From Cristatella mucedo (taxonomy: Eukaryota > Bryozoa > Phylactolaemata > Cristatellidae), in the NCBI GenBank assembly GCA_009760855.2, contig WPIO01000029.1:657501-721500 (forward strand): DNA of 64,000 bases, written 5' to 3'. The position numbers and the translations under genes are program-made. This document shows, one piece after another, positions 25,001 through 36,300 of this stretch. Below the pieces are notes generated by a model. It saw only the letters and a list, made by a program, of their open reading frames with translations, was not told where the DNA came from and ran no database searches. Numbering within the stretch: the stretch's first letter is position 1; each line of letters begins with the position of its first letter.

Positions 25001-28000
25001 GCAGGAGCGTATATGTAATTGAGTAACAATTGTGTAAGTTGATTTCACAATCTAAAACCTGCAGAAAGAAAGCTTCTGCCACAACGGTCCTTAACTAGGG
25101 TCACCGTAAGAACTTTAATCTCGGTTGTGTGTCCGTATATCAGCCAGGAGCCATCGTGACTCCTCCAGCAAAGGAGAAACATGGCTGAACTTATAAGATT
25201 TGTACTATCCTTGCAGCCATATTCATCACTAGCTGCAGAGGCGTAATTGCTTTTTTGGTGGTCCAGAAAAAAATTGTGAGCAATCCATCGTGGTTGACAG
25301 GAATCGGATGTGATGGCCTTCCGTTGAGGCAGTCTTTTTGACAGAACGTTCAAAATTTAAGCAGTCATCAGAAAGTCAATCTAAATTTCTAGTCCAGCCT
25401 CGCGCTTAGGGTGCCAGCCACGTGTAGTTTCAGGATCGAATGTCTGCAGTTTTTCACTCGCTTCACCAGCAGACTTTGACGGTTTGAATGACAAATGCAG
25501 CTAAGAATCAACAGCATAAATGTGATATCCGATCTTATGGGCATGAATAACTTTTTCCAGAGGCTCGGTATAAATTGAGAACAGCAAAGGACGGAGAACA
25601 GACCCTGTGGGACTCCACAGGTAACGGTCTGGTGGATGAGACCTGAATCACCGACACTACACGGATTGAATATGATCAGACAAGTACGATGTAAACCACA
25701 ACAGTGCCTCGGTCTGCCGGCCCGATCGTTATTTTGAATCGATCAAGTAGGATATTGCGATCAGTGGTGTCGAACGCAAATGATAGATCAAGTAGAGCCA
25801 GGGCAGTAACATTGCCGACTCGTTGCTGCTCAGGATGTCGTTGGTTACACGAAGGAGAGCAGGTTCAGTGGAGTGCTGCCGCTTGAACCCCAATTGAGAC
25901 TTTCTGAAATTTAATTCTTTTCAATTTTTTTTACAAGTTTCTTAACGAAATTTTTTCCGAAAATCTTTCGTACAAAGAAAAAAGGGAAACTGGGCAGCAA
26001 TTTGCTAGCACCTCCGAATCAAATCCGGGCTTTTTAATTATCGGTCAAACAGTGGCCGATTTGGAAGATTTTGGAACGTACCCGATGTCCTGAGAAGCGT
26101 AAAAAACCTGAGCTATGACTGGACTAAGTTTGTCTGCCAGTGAAGGCCAGAGAGCGGATGTCTATGGGTTGTTCAGGAGATGGTTTTTCTAGACTTTAGT
26201 AGGTTAGCCACTTCGAATACAGACCTCGGAAATTTCTTAAGGAAGGTCATAGGTTGTGACTCATTAATCGCTTTAGTAGGAGATGGCTTTAGGGGGTACG
26301 AATGTGCCCAATTTTTCTGGGAAGAAGGCCGAGTCAAACCGTTAATATGCGGCTGGTGAGACTCCATAGAGTAGGCAAGCAAATGCTTCAGTGTCGTAAT
26401 AAACTGGTTTTGGGTCTGACTAGCAAGACTTCAATTTTCGAGTGAAAAAAGAGGCCCTGGCTACTGGTCTACCGTTCTAAAGTTAGAATGAAGCCTGGTG
26501 CAGACGATGCGGTCAGGATGTGCACCGACAAATATGCTGAAGTATAAATAGCAGCTACGAGCGAGGTCAGGAGTTTAGAGGAGAGAGAGTATAATGGGAC
26601 GACTGACAGAGCTCAGTGCTGCAGCTTGGGTAGTCAATCAGAGACTACGCCTCGAGAGCACGGCTGCAGCTTCGGTAGTCGATGCGAGACTACGCTTCGA
26701 AAGCACGAGAGACGAACCTACGGCGACGAACAGCTGAGTGCAACTTGACTTCGCGGTTGTGTTCTGCCGGCTACTCGGTTAGCTGCTCTATCTTGAGGTG
26801 CTGTAGCGGTCCGCCTTCGGGGTTGGGACAATCGCTGGCGACACATAGGATAGTTTATTATATGGGCTTCGGGAGTTCTCGCAGTTAACTCCGTCGGTCC
26901 GGTGCGGCCACGAAAAGCGCTTGCGCCGGCGCGTAACCACTACTAACAGGCCCACAATAAACTGTTGCTTTTGGCACCCAGTTGTAGCCGCCTGTGTTTT
27001 AACCGCGCTGAAACACTGCATCACACAGTCCACCGGTAGAGAGCCGGGGGACGAGCTTCTCTGTGCGGTTACACCTTTATACCTTCGATGGACTGGAACG
27101 TCGCCATCCTCACAATGAGGATAACTATTGGTTGACGCGATAAATGGGCGCTCGGGTGCTACGTATATCTAGAAGAGCGTGCTTCTAATGCTCTAAGGAT
27201 TCACAAAGCAAGTTCTTTCCTTAAAACAGCGAAGCTGAGCATGGGGAAGGAATTTTAGAACGAGAGCTTATTGAGAGGTACATGCGAGATGCCCGGCGGT
27301 TGCTATAGCTGTGTAAGATGACCGTTGCTGCTCATTATGGCGACCTACGCAATGCAGATTTAAAGAGTGTACAGAGTGTACAAAGAGTTAACTCTAACCA
27401 ACCTCGGAAACAATTTTGTATAGCGCTACTCTTAAACAGATCCTGTAAGACCGTACGCCAGGCTAAGCAGCTGGGCTGCAGACACGCAATGGCTGGTGGG
27501 CTGAAATGCAGTTAATGTGCGGCGTCGAACGGTGCTTTTAGTAGTTGTTTGCCACCGTTCTGCAGATCGGCAAATTAAAGTTGACCTCCACTTATAAATT
27601 TTCTATTGCTTTATAGGTCTTGGGGAGACACAAGCTGCCGACAATAAACAGACAGAGACCAACTGGTATATGTCGATGCCATACTGCACGAAGTGATGAG
27701 GATAGCGAATATCAGTAAGCTTCTATCCCACAGAAGCCTGGAACTCCCTCCCTGCCGACCTGCGTCAGAACATCCCCTGACCTGACCACATTTAAAAGGA
27801 AACTAAAAACACCTATTTAGGAAAGCATTTAGTGGGTCCCTGTGATTCGTCCTTCACGTGCTTATGCGTGCTGACACTGTGCATGCTGCCACTAACCACA
27901 TTTGCATGCTGACCCTGTGCATGTCACCCCTAACCATGTTATTCATTTTGTTTGTTTTTCAAGCATGATTTTACTTACCATTCAATTGCATTTCCCTTTG

Positions 28001-31000
28001 CAGCAAATGTAAAGCGCCTAGAAAGAGATTGAGTTCTCTGAGGGCGCTTTATCAAGTACATTATTATTATTATTATATTATTATTATCTAGTGATTGACC
28101 AAGGCTAATCCAAAACTCATTTAATCAAAACAATGGCTCCAGCTACGCTGCGGCCTTTTGAAAATATTTTACTGATAATCTTCCTGGCTTCTTCATGCTG
28201 GTAGCGGCTACCCCATTAGGAACACAAATTAATCCGCCGCGATTTAGCCTATCTTTCTCGCCATTAGTTATTAAAAAGTAAAGCATGCGATCTTTAATCT
28301 GGCTTACAGGTCACTTTACTCGATTGTACTAGCCTACTTATCCGGTCTTTCTGCTCCCCGTCCCTAGCACTAGATTAAAATCTTTTGGGAAATGAGCATT
28401 CAGCTCGCATGCAATGGAAAAAGTGAAACTCGCTTACGGCTACTACCATAACCTGCAATGACCTTGCATCATTTGAGTCTCGGCTAAAGATGCATCTGTT
28501 TCAGTCAGCATTTTCTTCAACCCAGTGAACTTGTCTTTCTTCGTTCCGCTGAGCGTTGCGTGCGTACCTGTGCAGGGTTGAGTGCATGCTACATCGGCAG
28601 AGGTCCAACTAGCCGATGAAAACGAATGTCATGTTTTCTTTAGCATGCTGGCCTAAATATGATGCTTCCTTTTGCATAATTGATACCGCAAATGTCATTA
28701 AACTATAATAATTAATTATTTTGCAACTACTAGTAAAGTGTCTTGATAAAAATTGATTTTCTTATGACGCTAGATAAACTATGTATTATCATTATAAATA
28801 TTGCAATTTGTGAACCGTTCAGTTGTAAGTCACAAACTATCTTAAAAGCTGGAAATTGTCGATCGCTTAGTTTTCACTGCGCATCGCATCGGCTCCGGAA
28901 GTTGCCTTTCTGGGTTGGCCATCTGTACTAGATTTGGCAGAAGTAGCCAAGTGAAATGAGCGAAGCCAGTATTGGGAAGCAGCCGGTAGAGCGAAGTCGA
29001 TGCACTCTGCTAACCCACTATTCCACTGACTAGACAAGTTATCGGCAAGTTGTCGTGAGTCGTTATCGATTGACTTCAAGGTTTTGTCGCTCACTTTTAG
29101 GTCACTTCATTCTTTGGCTCCAGCCTATCTCTCAGATCTACTCCCCCATCAGGGCATCGTACCACCCGCTTTTCGGAATACAACAATCTACAAATACCTC
29201 GTACAAACCTCAAATCTTTTGGAGACCGTGCATTTAGTTCGTATGCTCCCAAAGCCTGGAACTCACTCCGGACCTGCGTCAGAACATCCCCTGACCTGAT
29301 CACATTTAAAAAGAACTTAAAAACACACCTATTTAGGACAGCATTTAGTAGATCTTTGTGATTCATCTTTGATGTGCTTATGCGTGCTGACACTGTGCAT
29401 GCTGCCACTAACCACATTTGCATGCTGACCGTATGCATGTCACCCCTAACCATGTTATTCATTTTGTTTGTTTATCAAGCATGATATTACTCACCATTCA
29501 ATTGCATTTCCCTTTGCAGCAAATGTAAAGCCCCTAGAGAGAGATTGAGTTCTCTGAGGGCGCTTTATCAAGTGCATTATTATTATTATTATTATTATTA
29601 TCGAAAGCTTTAATTTCTGTGCTGGCGCTAATCCGATTGAGCTGTTGAGACTAACTTTTTCCACTGCACTCAAAACACGGGGCTTGAAGCTTTGGCTATA
29701 GAAGTCGACTCTCACCGTAGAGCCTGGATGCATTTTGTTTTTCTATTGCAATTTGGTGCCGAGCCGAAAGCATCACGTGTCCAGCGGAAGCCGGCCAGAG
29801 AGCGTATTAGAGCTGCATACTCAGGTCCAGGTGATATTTTCCACACCGGGGATCTATCGAATCATTAATATATACAAACGGAGATTTTTGCATTCTAATT
29901 TCAGGGTAGCTTCAGGTATATCCACCATTGCCGGTTCAAGTGCCGTGTACTGAAACTGACGTCCAGACCATATGCGATTAACGGCGAAGGCTGCACCCGA
30001 GCTTCATTTTAAACTCAATTCTTGGTAGTAGGAACATTTTAAAGTAACGGCCGATTTTTCCGCATATACCCAAGTCTGGCGGATGAGCCAATTTTGCAAA
30101 AGATATTGCTGCTTAGTAGAAAGCTATTCATGTTTTCATAAAGAAATTCAGAACTGAATTTCTACGTTTGCTAATACGAAATATTAAAATATTTACTGTT
30201 TTCGGTATTTCAAGCAGCCAAGTCTGAATTTTTTTAAATATTTGTATCCTTACCTACCAAGGTCTAGCCACAATCATCCCAAGCTAAATACTTGCTACGT
30301 CGCTATCCCGCTCTGTGAATTCTTGAACAACTCATATAAATTTGATTGTATGGCTTCGTAGTACCCTCAAACACAACCACTAACGTTTTTTCTCAGACAT
30401 AAAAATGCCTGTTTTATGCTGTCTTCTGACACCAATGCTGAGCAAGCGTCAGTGTCTTAGATCTTGGGTTTCACAATCTTATCCCATTACTGGCGTTATT
30501 TGTGAAGCAGCAATGACTTAGGAATTGTACTTGTCTTGCGAGATTTTATGTCGGCTCTGAACTTGGCGAGTGCCACTATTTTGCAGTTCCTTTGGGAGGC
30601 CCTCGCTTCTTGACAAAGCCAGCAGCAGTGTCCGGACACAAGTTACCTGAAGGCTGCTTAGTTTTTCCAAACGTGTACCACATTCACATGAACGAGCGGT
30701 ACTGGAATGAGCCGGAAGTGTTCCGGCCAGAGAGGTGGATCGACAGCAACGGATCGATGATTAAGCATGACAACTATATGCCATTTCTGATCGGTAATAT
30801 TGCACAACCCAAAAGCCAATTATTTCACTTTGCTTAGGGCTGCTTTTTTCCAGACTCTGAAGAGCGCTGGCCAGCTTTATTTACCACGACGAAAGTAAGT
30901 ACATTACAGGCGAACGTATACAGCTGCAAGGCAAGCATTTTTATAATGACCATAGAGAATAGCTTAATGTAGGTTACTGTTCTGACTCTCGGAGATCTCT

Positions 31001-31729
31001 AAAGCATTAGCCGTTTCAAAGGAAACAACGCCCTAACAGCAAACGCCGAAATCGCCATATTTCGTGGGAACAAGAACTATTTAGCGATGTCCTACTTCGT
31101 TGACAAGTTGTAGCCATTGACACACTTGCTACCACCAATCCTGGCCATCAGCAGTTATTTACTTACTTTCCGTGAATTTTGAAATAAGGAACTGGTTTTG
31201 AATAACCTGTGACTAAGGTCTTATCTAAGCACGGCTGGCGTGATTTCCTAGTCAGTTGGAGGTTGAAACTTTTCTGAAGGGGTTGTTCTCGCGCATTGCA
31301 ACATAGTGCCAGACGTTATCTCGTATATGCGTCGACTTATTTTTTATTTCTGGGCAATATTGACTGCTGTTGCGTTTTGCCATAATCTGCGAATGTTATG
31401 TATAGGGTATATCACTTCCATCATTTTCATGAGAAAGGCTTGAGCTGCAGAGCCGCTAGGTGCGTTTGCAACACTAGTGGCGTTTTTGGTAAAGTTCAGG
31501 CTAGCTTGATTTTCTCTCTCTCTTTCTCTCTCTCTTCATCGTTACAGGAAGACGAGCTTGCATTGGAGAGACTCTTGCAAAGACGGAGGCTTTTATCTTT
31601 TTAACTATGATGCTGCAACGCTATCAGTTTTCATCGCCCATCGGTTCTGCAAAGCCTTCTTCAGAGGGCGTAGTTGGAATTACCCGGGCTCCTATTCCAT
31701 ATAGCGTGTGCGCTATTCCCATAAAATAA
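19091..31729 (+). CDS. CYP2-clan cytochrome P450, eight exons, frameshifted in exon 6
   Basis: A microsomal heme-thiolate monooxygenase; the substrate cannot be told from sequence. Exons: 19091-19451, 19649-19877, 22161-22287, 23447-23597, 23914-24050, 27617-27714, 30587-30793 and 31548-31729 (stop TAA). All junctions are GT-AG. The intended product is 496 residues, normal for CYP2 proteins. Seen in order: N-terminal membrane anchor (residues about 10-30), proline hinge YPPGPFAWPLVGHLP, I-helix AGSET (303-307), K-helix EVMR (360-363), PERW (415-418), and heme loop FLIGRRACIG (434-443) with ligand Cys441. Oddities: the usual C-helix Trp is His130, and exon 6 carries one extra base, so as printed the frame ends at a TGA at 30648, before the heme loop. 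It is therefore a recent pseudogene, a null allele or a sequence error. A relic of a second copy lies 2.8 kb upstream. CYP2 clan is firm; I give no subfamily. Confidence 0.93.
20071..20350 (+). repeat. Dispersed repeat R4, copy 1
   Basis: About 280 bases shared with 24761-25038 and 34938-35228. Common blocks: AATGTATCTC, GCCATAAAGAC..GTGGG, CAGGAGAGTTTT, GCCTAAGCGGCTTTTGGTAC, GTAGCATGGAAGTAGCAGCT, CAGTCGGCAGCAGGAG. It has no coding potential and no clear tRNA head. It lies in P450 intron 2. Confidence 0.8.
21335..21402 (-). mobile_element. SINE family 2, tail fragment
   Basis: Contains TGTATAGCGCCCTAAGATAA and TTAATCTCTATTCAGGCGCT, the inverted 3' tail of the short SINE that is complete at 62.9 and 63.4 kb. 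The tRNA-like head is missing. It lies in P450 intron 2. Confidence 0.75.
22345..22875 (+). mobile_element. LINE 3' end, family A, in P450 intron 3
   Basis: Encodes RTNLKYFGDRAFS, APDAWNSLP and [16 protein letters not shown], then a stop. The family-A 3' tail (AAAGCGCCTAGAGAG..GTTCTCTGAGGGTGC) and an (ATT)n end at 22855-22872 follow. It starts about 60 bases after exon 3. Confidence 0.9.
22915..23262 (-). mobile_element. LINE 3' end, family A (inverted)
   Basis: Minus-strand copy: CAGTGTCAGCATGCGTAAGC, CTTCTTTTTAAATGTCATCA and TCGGTAGTGAGTTCCAGACT are inverted forms of blocks in the 22.3 kb copy. Together the two form an inverted pair inside one intron. Confidence 0.8.
24355..24512 (-). mobile_element. 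tRNA-derived SINE, family 1 (inverted), in P450 intron 5
   Basis: Inverted family-1 blocks: GCAGAAGAGCTTAACCGGCC, CCACTTGCAGCAGGCAATAA, and the B-box-like region GGGCTCGAACCCACGGCCTC. Confidence 0.75.
24761..25038 (+). repeat. Dispersed repeat R4, copy 2
   Basis: Same block order and orientation as copy 1 (AATGTATCTC, AAGCCATAAAAAC, GAGAGTTTTC, GTACGCATACGGTGG, ATAGCATGGAAG, CAGTCGGCAGCAGGAG). It lies in P450 intron 5. Confidence 0.8.
25060..26170 (-). mobile_element. LINE with reverse-transcriptase remains, family B
   Basis: Read on the minus strand from about 26170 down: a degenerate palm entry (YVPKSSKSATV..PIIKKPGFD), QLGFKRQHSTEPALL, LSFAFDTTDRNILLDR, then GVPQGSVLRPLLFSIYTEPL, which is the RT block GxPQGS. 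The catalytic box is decayed (IYAVDS in place of the usual YADDxQ). The 25045-25353 frame holds the C-terminal KVLTVTLVKDRCGRSFLSAG. Stops and frameshifts show it is dead. It fills part of P450 intron 5. Confidence 0.85.
26525..27073 (+). mobile_element. LTR-like repeat, copy 2 (probable solo LTR)
   Basis: Homologous in inverted orientation to 8392-9050. It carries a TATA-like TATAAATA at 26543, a short GAGAGAGAG at 26581, a tandemly doubled block (GCTGCAGCTT.GGTAGTC, about 26625-26705), AATAAA at 26956, and ends with GCGGTTACA, the CA end expected of an LTR. The left end is not sharp. No internal retroelement genes adjoin it. It lies in P450 intron 5. Confidence 0.55.
27617..27714 (+). pseudogene. 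P450 exon 6 (K-helix) with a one-base insertion
   Basis: This exon starts in frame as VLGRHKLPTIN and then, one base out, continues as DRDQLVYVDAILHEVMR, which holds the ExxR motif. Removing one base from the run AACAGACAGAG near 27649 joins the two. The length argues the same: 98 bases are present, but the flanking exons (phase 0 before, two-base start after) need 97. The donor GTAAGC at 27715 is intact, and a LINE tail starts about 10-20 bases after it. Confidence 0.9.
27722..28090 (+). mobile_element. LINE 3' end, family A
   Basis: Begins with CACAGAAGCCTGGAACTCCC (AWNSL), then the C-terminal end, the 3' tail (AAAGCGCCTAGAAAGAGATT, GTTCTCTGAGGGCGCTTTAT) and (ATT)n. It is very similar to the copy at 29.1 kb and in the same direction. 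Confidence 0.9.
28270..28545 (+). mobile_element. LINE C-terminal fragment, family B
   Basis: Encodes NLAYRSLYSIVLAYLSGLS and, in another frame, CNDLASFESRLKMHLFQSAF, both typical of the end of an L2/CR1 ORF2. It has frameshifts. Confidence 0.75.
29085..29605 (+). mobile_element. LINE 3' end, family A
   Basis: Contains the blocks LAPAYLSDLL, RTNLKSFGDRAFSSYAP, AWNSL and SPDLITFKKNLKTHLF, then the 3' tail and (ATT)n at 29577-29601. With the 27.7 kb copy it forms a direct repeat in P450 intron 6. Confidence 0.9.
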
Positions 31730-33344
31730 TAACCAGATCCTGAGCTCTCTTGGCGATACCAAAATCAATAGACTTTGAACTAATATCGGTGACTATGAGT
31801 AACATGTACTTTTACTGGATTAACTGGACTTTGACTTTCGTTACTAAAGCCAGTGTAACAAAAACATAATGGGGATTTCTGTTAAGGGGCTTCTTCGAGA
31901 AATCGATTTGCAGCATAGCCGAAAATCAAGAGCATCTCATTTCTGAATCCTTGAGTGGTCATTTTCGTATGACTTTAAAGTGAACGCATGTTAATTTTGA
32001 TGTATCTGCAGTTCCTTGTGACTAAATCACGAGACGCGAATTTGTTTGTGTTTTCTCTCATCGGAAATGAATTCGTCGTAATCACTGTACTAGTCACACA
32101 AGCAAATTTTGTAGGGAATAATGTCAATACTCAATATGTCTGAGGCATTAACAATTAGGCAACGATACCTACTACCTAGGGACAAAAATTGCTAAAAATT
32201 GCTATAAATCCGAGTCATAAAACTGTGACATTGTGTAGACGTTGTTAGTTGAATCAACTCATCCGCTTCGGATACATGTGGCTTCCCATAGTCCTTGAGA
32301 CGGAACAGCTAACCTACTGCCAAACGAACAAGACTCCCTAGGGTCCTGCCGAGGAATCTTCATAAAAAATTACTAATCTTGAATGAGCGTCAAGTACACA
32401 TCTCCGGTAATACGTGCGTGCGGAGCTGCATGCTCGCATGACAGCTACAAGTGCTAGAAAGCTGTAAGCATTAGCATGCGGCATGACAGCGTACTAAATT
32501 TGTATTTCCAGGCTCAAAAGGTTGTACTAGAACTCGCACAATATACCCTTACGTGAAGCTATAAATGAGTAGAGCTTCTAGAAGCAGAATACCGTCGCTC
32601 AGTTCGACTGAATGCGGCTTCCGTTCTTCATCCGTTGAAATGCACGTGTCATAAAAAATCTCGAGTGTGCATAGCTCCGATTGTAAATGTTGTTCCGCAG
32701 CGCTCTGTGGCGAGGTTTTGGCTGCAAATGCTGGCCAGAACTCGGACGAGATAAATGTAACTCAAGGGCGACTCACATTAAGGGCGACGGCTCGCACTGA
32801 CATCAGTGTATGGGTGCTGAACAGAGCTCCCAGTTTATAGAAGACCCTGAGATCAGAATACCGCAGTGCCTCTTTCCAGCCCACAGACGACTCTCTTGCG
32901 TTCAGCTTTGAGGCGGGGGGGGCTACCGGTGCTACTGCAAAAGCCGACGCTGAGTCTACGTGAGCAGGCTGGGCGAGCCGAAAATCGGTGCACTTGCTCG
33001 CTCTCAAAACAGTTTCGCCCGCGTCCGCGCCTGCTCGAACCCTCGCACGGGCCAAGGATCGAGAAGGGAGCCGGCGGCGTCCTGCAGGGGCGGGCACCTG
33101 GGCGCCTATCAGCTTTGAGCATTGAGCTGAGCGATCAAAGCGGAGCTCAGAAGAGCGGAGCAGCAGCGAAGCGCATGGCGCCCAGCACAGATAGGCGGCT
33201 GAACGAACGCGTGGGCGCGTAGCCGGCGGCGGAGGCGCGGCTCGCATTTGCCGCACGAGGACGTCGGAGAGGCCATCGACTAGCCAGCAGGACCTCGTGG
33301 CTCCAGCAAAGTCTCGGTAGGCGAGAGCGGCCGGCGCGTGCGCC
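31730..33344. other. Gap between two convergent genes
   Basis: Holds the 3' UTRs of the P450 (+) and the CUB/LDL-A receptor (-). GC content rises after 32.7 kb. The long frames at 32.76-33.26 kb on both strands look like GC-rich non-coding DNA rather than a gene. No clean AATAAA was found for either gene. Confidence 0.5.
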
Positions 33345-36300
33345 TCACAGCTGCGTCAATACGCCAGGCCGTGCACACGGGTAGGTGAGAGTGCTGCTGC
33401 CGCCGGAGCGGCTGCTCAGCGTTGTGGTCGGCGTGTAGCTCCGCGGCGTGGGTCCCGTCGGTCGAGTGTGCATCGGCTGAGCGAAGGCGCTGCTGCTGCA
33501 GCTTCCGCCGCCGCCGCCGCCCACAGACTTGGGCGTTCCGTAGCTTCCGCTTGGCACGGAGTACGACTCGCGGTGCACGTGAGGCGAAAACACCGCCTCG
33601 GGAAGTGGCGGTTGCGCAGCTGGCGGCAAAAAGCTGCCGTTGTGCGGCGTCAAAGGAAAGTAGCCTTGTACGCCGTACTGGCTGAGGCTTTGAGGTGGCT
33701 GGCCCAATCCAGCCCAAGGAACTAGAAATGCAGACGAAAGAAGACAAAGGAGCGTGAATAAAGCGTGGAAAATGCCTCTCCCGCGAGCTATTAAGTCCAA
33801 AGGACAGACCCAAGTATTCTACTTGCAACGCATTGAAGCCTAAATATTCCGTTAGAAATACGCGGAAGCCACTGTATAGGGAATGTCACCTTGTACCAGG
33901 CCTCAGATGTGTTTAAAAGTCCGTCAATTATGCGGCCACATTCTTGGCTGCCTTTTATGGAAGCCATGCTGTCACGATTGGCTGCAAGAATAGGGATTTC
34001 TAGCCGCACATCCCTGACTTCTAGCTGATGCCATTCGAGAGCCGTAGCGAGATGAAGAAACGGTGGCACCCTGGTTCTTAGTCCAGGAGGTAAGCCGCTT
34101 GCTCTGCACGAGCCAGATCGAGGGCTCGAGTTCTGCAGGGACCGATCCTACATTGTCCACTGCAAGCGACGGTAGTGGCCGCGAAAGCTCTTCTACCGCT
34201 ATACATGTAAATGAGGCTGTAAAATCAGGTTAACCCCTGCCTACATTGCTGTCTTTATGATCTCTACATCTTTTTTTCTCTTAACAGATTTGAGTATTCT
34301 ATCTTTCGGTCGCGGACTGCTTCGCCTCACTTATCATGGGTACGGATCAGGACTAAAATAGCCAGGAAATCAAGATTTTTAGCATCAATTCGTTACAATG
34401 AGCATTGCCGCAGGTTTACAATAAGCACTACATGTGCTAGTCGACAGAAAAGCGGCAACTGAAAGAACCAGCAGCGAGTACATCATCAAGGCTCTATATT
34501 TAATGACATTTCAGTTACTGCAATGTAATTGTTCAAGGGCATTAGCGGTTTAGTTGCCTCTCTCTACTGCGATTCGTTGTCGGTCATGTAATACATAGAG
34601 CTTTTATAACAGCTGTGTAATTGTGCGTAATAATATGAATGCACGCAAACTTGGTGTAGCGCCAGAACAACGGTCAGAGCAGTCAAGTTCTTTAACAACC
34701 GTCAATTCAAAAATTGTATGAGACGCTCGAGAGACTCGCGAGCTCGAGACAAAAAATAGAAACAGGTCATGAGACTTTCAAGCCCAGTTTCAGAGGTTGT
34801 CTAGGGACGAAATACTACGAAAACCTTGCTACTGCTACGACGTATTTTCACTCGGTGAGAGCATTGCACACAAACGATTTATTGTCCTGAGACGACACTG
34901 TTAGCTATTGGACAATGTAGTTTAACTTAAGATAATGTAATGTATCTCTTTCTGCAACCCCAAAAAGCCATAACGACCAAGTGGCGATTACACAGGAATA
35001 TTTTCTGTTGCACACTCGAAGCCTAAGCGGCTTTTGATACACATGCGGTAGCCAACAGACTTCATCTCAAGCAAAAAAAGAGAGAGTGAGCAGCATAGCT
35101 GAGCCTGGAGGGTAAGTAATCAGGAAGTGAGTAGCATGGAGTTAGCAGCTCAGGACGACTAGAAAGGATGTGCCACTGCCGACAGCAGCAGAATAGATGC
35201 AGTTGCGTATAAATTGTGGATAATGCTATCCACACAGCAAACTTTGAATGTTTGAATTTTTTGCTTGAATGGCGTAAATTATTTAATTCACTTGCCTTTC
35301 ATCGTACTATTATTACTATCGATTACTACAAAATAACTAACAAACACTAATAAAGATGCCTAGGAAAATTAAACAAAGCTGCTCACCAGATGTTCCGGGG
35401 AAAACTTTGCCAAGGCAAAACCTACTTACAAGATAAAGGAGCTGCATTTGTGGCCGTATAAAAAATTTAACGGGTTACAGCTGATATTCAAAGGACATAA
35501 AGTATATTTTTTAAGCTGTTATCTTTATAGCTTCACGATTATTTTAGGACCTGTAAGTGTGCATATACAGTTAGGAAATTATAGTTAGTCAAAGTGGAAG
35601 AGTCATTACAAATTGCAAGAGACCAAACATCCTGTTTCCTTGAGGCAAAGCATTTGAGTTTTACTGAAACAAGTAAAAAAATTAAATTTGATTCTAAACA
35701 TATGCCTTAATTAAACGATGACTTAATATTAAATCTGGATATTGATTAGTATAGGATATGCCTTCCCTACGGTTGCTTGCCGTTACCCTATCGGCACATC
35801 CGACGTAAGTATGCAGAGTGGAATCGCCTAATACAACGCCTCGTGCATCTGAAAGCAATGTGGAAATGTATTCATTGCACTATTCCTCTAGTTCCAGTAG
35901 TTATAATTAATTGATGGCAGCCTTTTAAAGTCAGATTAGAACCAAAACTCAAGGAATCTTCAGCCAAAGTATAAATACACTCGTCTCAATGCTTGAGCTA
36001 ATAAAAATAGCAGATACAGTTAGCTTTTTTTTCTTTAGCGAATGCCGGCGTTAGTTGCCGACAGCTCAGACGTTTAGAACAAGTGCCGCGGACATTAAAG
36101 CCAATACTTAGGTCCCGTTAAAATGCCGAGATTTTCCTTTGTTCATCGACGGTAATCGTCTCGGTTCCTAACAGAGAATAAGTGCTTATAATAAAACGTT
36201 ATTTTTTTTAAAGGCAGCTTACCTACGCTGCAAAGGATGCCTGCTAATTGGTTCGTCATACAATGCGGTGTCAGCACGCATCAGCACTGTAAAGACAATT

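Noticed and set aside
31447-31530. Candidate heme-loop exon (RAARCVCNTSGVFG)
   Set aside because: It resembles a heme loop only loosely. The true one (GRRACIGE) begins at 31548 with the right acceptor and phase.
32762-33256. 164-codon minus-strand frame
   Set aside because: It lies beyond the receptor's stop codon in GC-rich DNA and shows no motif; probably 3' UTR.
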